Below, one piece after another: positions 1 to 4,027 of a DNA stretch of 6,566 bases. Position 1 is the stretch's first letter. Each line of letters begins with the position of its first letter. This stretch comes from CAWJEL01 sp964647255. Its GTDB lineage: Bacteria > Chloroflexota > Anaerolineae > CG2-30-64-16. The stretch is taken from contig CAZYGI010000138.1 in the NCBI GenBank assembly GCA_964647255.1, forward strand, positions 1-6,566. The letters run 5' to 3'. The position numbers and the translations under genes were made by a program. The notes beneath the pieces are model-generated. The model had not been told where the DNA came from. It saw only the letters and a list, made by a program, of their open reading frames with translations, and made no database searches.

Positions 1-117
1 GCCGATAAGCTTACCCCAATCTCAAAAGCCCGTCGAAAAATGGGCGAATGCTAAGCTAGGAAACTGGTGCATTGGAGACGTTGAACCGATCTACTGCTCC
101 ACCAGCTTGCCCTCTAC

Positions 118-122
118 AGGAG
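118..122 (+). promoter_or_regulatory. Ribosome binding site deciding the nadB start
   Basis: AGGAG lies 8 nt upstream of GTG 131. The earlier in-frame TTG at 107 has no purine-rich Shine-Dalgarno stretch before it. The site therefore argues for GTG 131. No convincing -35/-10 pair is visible in 1-117. Confidence 0.7.
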
Positions 123-130
123 ACTACATC

Positions 131-1699
131 GTGCCCGAATACATCGAAACCGAAGTCCTGATCCTCGGCAGCGGGATCGCCGGCGCCACTGCGGCGCTAG
201 AGCTCGCCGACCTGGGCGTGCGCGTCGTCATGGTCACAAGCGCCACGGCGCCGCAGGAATCGAACACTTACTATGCGCAGGGCGGCATCATCTACCGCGG
301 CGTGGATGACGCGCCCGCGGCGCTGGCCGCGGACATCACCCGCGCTGGCGGCGACCACTGCAACCCGATCGCCGTCAATATCCTGGCGGAGGAAGGTCCG
401 GAGCGGGTTGACGAGATCCTGCTCAAGCGTGCAAAGGTGGATTTTGATCGCACCGAAACCGGCGAACTCTCGCTGGCCCGCGAGGGCGGTCACTCGATGC
501 CGCGCATCCTCCACGTGGCGGATTACACAGGCAAAGCCATCGAGGAGTCGCTGATCGCAGCCGTGCGCGCCCGCCCCAACATCACCCTGCTGACCGGCCA
601 TACCGCGGTGGATCTGCTGACCCCGGCGCACCACGCCCTGGATCGTCACGTCGTTTACCAGCCGCTGTCGTGCGTCGGCGCCTACCTCTTCGATCAAACC
701 GACGGCGCGGTCAAACGCTGCATGGCCCGCAAGACCATCCTGGCGACCGGCGGGCTGGGGCAGATCTTCTTGCGGAGCAGCAATCCGCCTGGCGCGCGGG
801 GCGATGGCTTTGCGATGGCATCGTACGCGGGCGCGCGGCTGATCAACATGGAGTTCGTCCAGTTTCACCCGACGACGTTTCATCATGACGGCGCGCCGAA
901 TTTTCTGATCACCGAGGCGGTGCGCGGCGCGGGCGGCCGGCTGGTGCTGGCGAACGGCGAGCCGTTCATGCAGAAATACGCGCCCGAATGGAAGGACCTG
1001 GCGCCCCGTGACGTGGTGGCGCGCAGCATCCACCGGGAGATGCTCTCGCGCGGCCTGACGCACGTTTACCTCGACCTGCGCTCTTACATTTCCAGGGATG
1101 AGATCCTCCATCACTTCCCGACGATCCGCGAGAGCTGTCTGCGTTACGGTGTGGACATCGCGACCGATCTGGTGCCGGTGGTGCCGGCTGCGCACTACAC
1201 CTGCGGCGGCGTGTGGGTTGACGAATGGGGACGCACAACGCTGGAGGACCTGTACGCCATCGGCGAGGTGTCATGCACGGGGCTGCACGGCGCCAACCGG
1301 CTGGCGAGCACGTCGCTGCTGGAAGGGCTGGTCTGGGGCCATCGAACTGCGGTGGACATCCAGCGCGGCCTGCCGGCCGGCCTGCGGCTTGCGCCCGACC
1401 AGATCCCGCCCTGGCAGGACGCCGGGCTGGACTCGCCCGACCCGGCGCTAATCCAACAGGACCTGAGCGCGATCAAGCAGATCATGTGGAACTACGTGGG
1501 GTTGGTGCGCACAACCAGCCGGCTGCAGCGCGCGCTCAGCGAGCTGCGTCACCTGGAGACCGAGATCCTGCGCTTTTACCGCGGCTCGCGGCTGACGGAC
1601 GAGCTGATCGGCCTCCGGCACGCGGTCCGCAGCGCGATCCTGGTGACTGAGGCGGCCTGGGAGAACAAGCGGAGCATGGGCGCGCACTACCGGGAGTAA
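131..1699 (+). CDS. nadB: L-aspartate oxidase (NadB), de novo NAD biosynthesis
   Basis: This cytosolic FAD enzyme oxidises L-aspartate to iminoaspartate, using O2 or fumarate as acceptor. Quinolinate synthase NadA then makes quinolinate from the product. The protein is 522 aa from GTG 131, close to the family norm of about 530-540. Visible motifs are the Rossmann FAD loop GSGIAG (13-18), the YAQGGI segment (48-53), EGGHS (118-122), HPTTF with H246, APRD with R293, and HYTCGG with H355. These match the positions of the conserved catalytic and substrate-binding H244, R290 and H351 of the E. coli enzyme. The FAD-contact segment HGANRLAS starts at 386. A fumarate-reductase-type helical C-terminal domain follows from about 430. 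Succinate dehydrogenase flavoprotein is the main alternative family, but the EGGHS and HGANRLASTSLLE signatures favour NadB. nadA and nadC are not in the window. An in-frame TTG at 107 would add 8 residues, but it lacks a ribosome binding site. Confidence 0.96.
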   Translation: MPEYIETEVLILGSGIAGATAALELADLGVRVVMVTSATAPQESNTYYAQGGIIYRGVDDAPAALAADITRAGGDHCNPIAVNILAEEGPERVDEILLKRAKVDFDRTETGELSLAREGGHSMPRILHVADYTGKAIEESLIAAVRARPNITLLTGHTAVDLLTPAHHALDRHVVYQPLSCVGAYLFDQTDGAVKRCMARKTILATGGLGQIFLRSSNPPGARGDGFAMASYAGARLINMEFVQFHPTTFHHDGAPNFLITEAVRGAGGRLVLANGEPFMQKYAPEWKDLAPRDVVARSIHREMLSRGLTHVYLDLRSYISRDEILHHFPTIRESCLRYGVDIATDLVPVVPAAHYTCGGVWVDEWGRTTLEDLYAIGEVSCTGLHGANRLASTSLLEGLVWGHRTAVDIQRGLPAGLRLAPDQIPPWQDAGLDSPDPALIQQDLSAIKQIMWNYVGLVRTTSRLQRALSELRHLETEILRFYRGSRLTDELIGLRHAVRSAILVTEAAWENKRSMGAHYRE

Positions 1700-1701
1700 A
1701 G

Positions 1702-1741
1702 ACGGGGCGACACGGCGACGGGGAGACGCGGGGACGCGGAG
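1702..1741. repeat. Degenerate 8-bp tandem repeat (5 units) after nadB
   Basis: Starting 2 nt after the nadB stop, five consecutive octamers read ACGGGGCG, ACACGGCG, ACGGGGAG, ACGCGGGG and ACGCGGAG, a consensus of roughly ACRSGGVG. The array is purine-rich on the plus strand. It is complementary in character to the heptamer array that follows. Its origin is not evident; it resembles low-complexity intergenic filler rather than a mobile element. Confidence 0.75.
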
Positions 1742-1772
1742 AAAGGGACTGGGGGCGCTCCCCGCTCCCCGC
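1728..1772. terminator. Candidate bidirectional terminator hairpin between convergent genes
   Basis: Bases 1728-1741 can pair with 1758-1772, giving 13 base pairs with one bulge (C1765) and one mismatch (1737/1762). The loop is 16 nt. The stem is almost all G-C and lies between two converging stop codons (1699 and 1781). No T-tract follows on either strand, so this is not a classical intrinsic terminator. It could pause polymerase or block 3' exonucleases on both transcripts. Confidence 0.4.
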
Positions 1773-1790
1773 TCCACGCTTCACGCTCCC
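1756..1790. repeat. 7-bp tandem repeat (5 units) overlapping the HAD gene 3' end
   Basis: Five consecutive heptamers read CGCTCCC, CGCTCCC, CGCTCCA, CGCTTCA and CGCTCCC, followed by a degenerate CGCACGA. On the minus strand the unit is GGGAGCG / TGAAGCG. The minus-strand HAD gene ends inside this array: its TGA stop (1781-1783) is part of the fourth unit, and its last codons come from the fifth. Similar GC-rich heptamer strings are, to my recollection, common in gaps of Chloroflexota and cyanobacterial genomes. Confidence 0.8.
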
Positions 1791-2764
1791 CGCACGATGT
1801 CCAACACCTGCTCAAACGTCGCGCAGTGATACTGGCACAGCGCCCGCGTCCCGCTCTTGATGATGTTCCCGCCCGCCACCCCGATGGTCGGGAAGCCGGC
1901 CAGGCGGATGGCGCAGACCCCGGCGCCCGAATCCTCGATGCCCAGCACCGAGTTGCGCGCCTCGAATGGGAGGCCCAGCCCAACCCGCGCCGCCTCGGCG
2001 TAGAGCCAGGGGTGCGGCTTGGGCGACAGCTCGCCGAGCGTGCCAACTTCGCCGCGGCGCAGCGGGAAACCGGCGGTGATGATCGCGTCGTAGACCTCCC
2101 GGGGATCGCCCAGCGCCAGCGCCCGGAACGCAGCCACGATCTCAGGCCATGCCTTCTCGTGCAGGCCGGATGTGACCAGCGCGATCTTGATCCCATGGCC
2201 TTTGAGCTCCAGCAAGAACTCCTTCAGACCGGGCGCGGGCACGAACGCATCGGTGCGGCCGCGGCCCGCCAGGATCGCCTGCATCTCGCGGTGCGTGTGC
2301 TCGAAGTACAGAGCTCGCGCCGCCTCAAGCGTCTTGTCCGGGCAGTATTTGCGGATGCAGTGCTCCAGGTGTTCGGAAACGCTGTGGCCGGAGACAAAGG
2401 GCAGGTCGGCCGGTTCCAACTCGAAGCGAGGGTTCCCCAGGAGGCTGGCGGTTGTCCGCTCGATGATCCAGGTCCAGAAGCCCTCGCTGTGGACGCTGGT
2501 GCCATCGAGATCCATCAGCACGGCGCGCACAGGCCGCTCCAACGCCACCGGATGCACCGGATAGTAAGCCGGATAGCCCAATGCCGAACGGACATAGGCC
2601 AGCGTGTGATCGGCGAACGCGATGAATTCCACTTTGCGGTCGCCGGTGGCATGGATCGAGATCACGCCGTCGCGGCCCGCGGCAAACCGCCCGTCGGAGC
2701 ACGCGTCGAGCGGGATGAGGCCGGAGTCTGCCGGGATTGGATCGAGATTTGGAATGAACACCAT
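1781..2764 (-). CDS. HAD-superfamily hydrolase, phosphatase/phosphoglucomutase-like, substrate unknown
   Basis: From ATG 2764 the protein is 327 aa. All four HAD motifs are present: DLDGT with nucleophile D85 and acid/base D87, VTSG with T198/S199, SPKP with K249, and GIEDSG with E277/D278. A helical cap sits between motifs I and II (about 95-185), as in the beta-phosphoglucomutase / phosphoglycolate phosphatase group. The cap has VSGHS where beta-phosphoglucomutase has a VSR-type arginine, so a true mutase is not supported and phosphatase activity is likelier. The first 80 residues precede motif I; most relatives begin with it, so this extension is unusual. No signal peptide is seen, so the protein is probably cytosolic. 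ATG 2764 has no clear Shine-Dalgarno. The frame stays open up to 2842, but the upstream translation looks non-coding. The gene is divergent from the sugar genes. Its stop lies in a heptamer repeat. Confidence 0.88.
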   Translation of the reverse strand: MVFIPNLDPIPADSGLIPLDACSDGRFAAGRDGVISIHATGDRKVEFIAFADHTLAYVRSALGYPAYYPVHPVALERPVRAVLMDLDGTSVHSEGFWTWIIERTTASLLGNPRFELEPADLPFVSGHSVSEHLEHCIRKYCPDKTLEAARALYFEHTHREMQAILAGRGRTDAFVPAPGLKEFLLELKGHGIKIALVTSGLHEKAWPEIVAAFRALALGDPREVYDAIITAGFPLRRGEVGTLGELSPKPHPWLYAEAARVGLGLPFEARNSVLGIEDSGAGVCAIRLAGFPTIGVAGGNIIKSGTRALCQYHCATFEQVLDIVRGA

Positions 2765-2802
2765 GATGGCCGGAAGGATACCATGAGGAACGAAGCGTGT
2801 CC

Positions 2803-2831
2803 AGCATAGTAGCCATGCACGATCAATGCAA
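2803..2831 (-). promoter_or_regulatory. Weak candidate promoter for the HAD gene
   Basis: On the minus strand TTGCAT (2826-2831) is followed after 17 bp by TATGCT (2803-2808). The matches to sigma-70 consensus are 3/6 and 4/6. A start near 2796 would give a leader of about 32 nt to ATG 2764. The position and spacing are good but the boxes are poor. Confidence 0.3.
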
Positions 2832-2832
2832 C

Positions 2833-2868
2833 ATCTGGTCAATCATGCGCATCTGCGTCATCTGCGTC
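2833..2868. repeat. Degenerate 9-bp tandem repeat in the divergent gap
   Basis: Four consecutive nonamers begin with ATC: ATCTGGTCA, ATCATGCGC, ATCTGCGTC and ATCTGCGTC. The last two are identical. On the minus strand the exact unit reads GACGCAGAT, a motif I recall from scattered intergenic repeats in several environmental phyla. The array sits upstream of the plus-strand promoter at 2890 and partly overlaps the open frame upstream of the HAD start. Confidence 0.65.
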
Positions 2869-2889
2869 CTATTCTCGCTGTCCGGCAAA

Positions 2890-2918
2890 TTGACGCCCAT
2901 CCCCGCCTCCGCTACAAT
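2890..2918 (+). promoter_or_regulatory. Near-consensus sigma-70-type promoter for the sugar genes
   Basis: TTGACG (2890-2895) and TACAAT (2913-2918) are separated by exactly 17 bp. Each box matches consensus at 5 of 6 positions, which stands out in such GC-rich DNA. Transcription would start near 2925, leaving a leader of about 59 nt before ATG 2984. It probably drives both the DUF4380-like gene and the phosphorylase gene. Confidence 0.75.
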
Positions 2919-2940
2919 GCCCCGCGACGCCCCACGCACC

Positions 2941-2953
2941 CGCGCAGAGCGCG
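2941..2953. other. Perfect 5-bp palindrome / small hairpin in the 5' leader
   Basis: CGCGC-AGA-GCGCG is a perfect inverted repeat with a 3-nt centre. It lies about 16 nt after the predicted transcription start and 30 nt before the start codon. It could be an operator half-site pair or a small leader hairpin. Such short GC palindromes also arise by chance in this composition. Confidence 0.3.
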
Positions 2954-2967
2954 ACCATCTCACGCAC

Positions 2968-2973
2968 GAAAGG
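2968..2973 (+). promoter_or_regulatory. Ribosome binding site of the DUF4380-like gene
   Basis: GAAAGG lies 10 nt before ATG 2984. The match is moderate and the spacing slightly long. It supports ATG 2984 because no other in-frame start lies nearby upstream. Confidence 0.5.
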
Positions 2974-2983
2974 TAATGACGCC

Positions 2984-3883
2984 ATGACTGCCGATTTCTA
3001 CGGCTGGCCCACCCGCGGCCTCGACAGCGCACACCTCCACCTGGAATATCTGGCGACCGCAGGACCACGCATCGTCCGCCTGTCACTGGCCGGTTCGACG
3101 GACAACCTGCTGGCCGAAGTGGCCGACATCCAGCTCCCGACACCCTACGGTGACTTCAATCTGTTCGGCGGGCACCGCCTGTGGCACTCGCCTGAGGCGT
3201 TCCCGCGCTCCTATCTGCCCGACAACGATCCGCCCGCGATCACCGACCTGCCCGATGGCGTGAAGCTGACCCAGGCGGTTGAGGCGCTGACAGGCATCCG
3301 CAAGAGCATCGAGCTCCGGCTGGCAGCCGACCGACCCGCCGTGACCGTGACGCACCGGCTGGAGAACACTGGCGCCTGGTCCGTCGAGCTGGCGTGCTGG
3401 GCGCTGACGCAGATGCGGCTGGGAGGCCTGGCGGTTTTCCCGCAGACGGCGCATAAGCTGGACGAGCCGGGAATGCTGCCCAACCGCAACCTGGTGCTGT
3501 GGCCCTACACCCGGCTGGCCGACCCGCGGCTGAGCCTCAACGATGATTTTCATTTTATCGCCGCCGACGCGCTCACCCCACCGGTCAAGATCGGGTACCT
3601 CAACCGGCACGGCTGGGTCGGCTACCTGGTCAAGGGTGTCTTCTTCGTCAAGCGGATCGAGCCGCAGCCGGCCCTGCCGCATGTGGATTTCGGCTGCAAC
3701 ACCGAAAGCTACTGCAACGACCGGTTCATCGAAGTCGAGACCGTCGGGCCGCTGACGCGGCTCGAACCCGGCCAGGCCGCGACGCACGTCGAGTTGTGGG
3801 AGCTGTATCCCGCCTCTGGCGTCCCGCAGACCCCGGACGGCGTACGCGACCTGGTGAAGGCGCTGAACCTGCCGGTCGGCTGA
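2984..3883 (+). CDS. DUF4380-like protein with galactose-mutarotase-type fold
   Basis: The protein is 299 aa, soluble, with no signal peptide or membrane segment. It is rich in short beta-strands, as expected for the carbohydrate-binding beta-sandwich of aldose-1-epimerase relatives. Recognisable segments are GGHRLWHSPE (62-71), HRLENTG (124-130), WALTQM (139-144), GYLNRHGWVGYL (204-215), the stretch from DFGCNTES to VETVGP (235-256), and a terminal EPGQAATHVELWELYP strand pair (261-276). I recognise this layout from DUF4380 proteins, whose activity is not established to my knowledge. Histidines at 64 and 68 lie in the most conserved segment and are candidates for sugar contacts; this is inference. 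The gene follows a strong promoter and precedes a cellobiose phosphorylase gene by 144 bp on the same strand. That suggests a role with glucose or cello-oligosaccharides, such as mutarotation or binding. A family name is safer than a function. Confidence 0.85.
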   Translation: MTADFYGWPTRGLDSAHLHLEYLATAGPRIVRLSLAGSTDNLLAEVADIQLPTPYGDFNLFGGHRLWHSPEAFPRSYLPDNDPPAITDLPDGVKLTQAVEALTGIRKSIELRLAADRPAVTVTHRLENTGAWSVELACWALTQMRLGGLAVFPQTAHKLDEPGMLPNRNLVLWPYTRLADPRLSLNDDFHFIAADALTPPVKIGYLNRHGWVGYLVKGVFFVKRIEPQPALPHVDFGCNTESYCNDRFIEVETVGPLTRLEPGQAATHVELWELYPASGVPQTPDGVRDLVKALNLPVG

Positions 3884-3931
3884 CCCGAGGATGGGACGCA
3901 GACTTTCATCCGGATTTGGGCTTCGCGATCG

Positions 3932-3993
3932 GGAATCGAGGCTTTAGCCGGTCTTTCGGAGCAGCGCAGCCAACCGGCTGAAGCCTCAACTCC
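3932..3993. repeat. Large inverted repeat (15-bp stem) between the two sugar genes
   Basis: GAGGCTTTAGCCGGT (3938-3952) is the inverted copy of ACCGGCTGAAGCCTC (3973-3987), with one T/G wobble. The loop is 20 nt. After a mismatch, four further outer pairs extend the structure to 3932-3993. As RNA it would be a very stable hairpin in the intercistronic region, ending about 22 nt before the phosphorylase ribosome binding site. No T-tract follows, so a strong terminator is unlikely. It could protect or process the mRNA, or be a dispersed REP-like palindromic element. Confidence 0.8.
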
Positions 3994-4015
3994 AGAAGAT
4001 CGGCTGAACCTCTCT

Positions 4016-4020
4016 AGGAG
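4016..4020 (+). promoter_or_regulatory. Strong ribosome binding site of the phosphorylase gene
   Basis: AGGAG ends 7 nt before ATG 4028. The match and spacing are near ideal, fixing the start and implying efficient translation. No separate promoter is convincing in 3884-4015. Confidence 0.75.
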
Positions 4021-4027
4021 CAGAATC

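Noticed and set aside
28..45. Small hairpin (GCCCGT / ATGGGC) flanked by AAAA on the left, a possible minus-strand terminator
   Set aside because: The stem has only 6 pairs including one wobble and a T run of 4 on the minus strand. No minus-strand gene ends here within the window.
197..1195. Long minus-strand open frame opposite nadB (332 codons)
   Set aside because: It is a GC-rich shadow of nadB. Its translation is rich in Arg, Gln and His with no domain, and nadB itself is unambiguous.
1702..1790. CRISPR array
   Set aside because: The units are 7-8 bp with no spacers between them, which does not fit CRISPR architecture.
1781..2764. Beta-phosphoglucomutase partner for the phosphorylase
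   Set aside because: The cap motif lacks the expected arginine. Cellobiose phosphorylase releases alpha- rather than beta-glucose 1-phosphate, so beta-phosphoglucomutase would not fit the pathway.
1826..2809. Long plus-strand open frame opposite the HAD gene (327 codons)
   Set aside because: All four HAD motifs occur on the minus strand in correct order. The plus-strand translation is Arg/Gln-rich without motifs.
2823..3143. Minus-strand open frame across the divergent gap (106 codons)
   Set aside because: It covers the strong promoter, the 9-bp repeat and the start of the DUF4380-like gene. Its C-terminal part is a translation of the repeat array.
3884..4015. Separate promoter directly before the phosphorylase gene
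   Set aside because: No -35/-10 pair with acceptable spacing and more than about half consensus matches is seen. Cotranscription from 2890-2918 is simpler.
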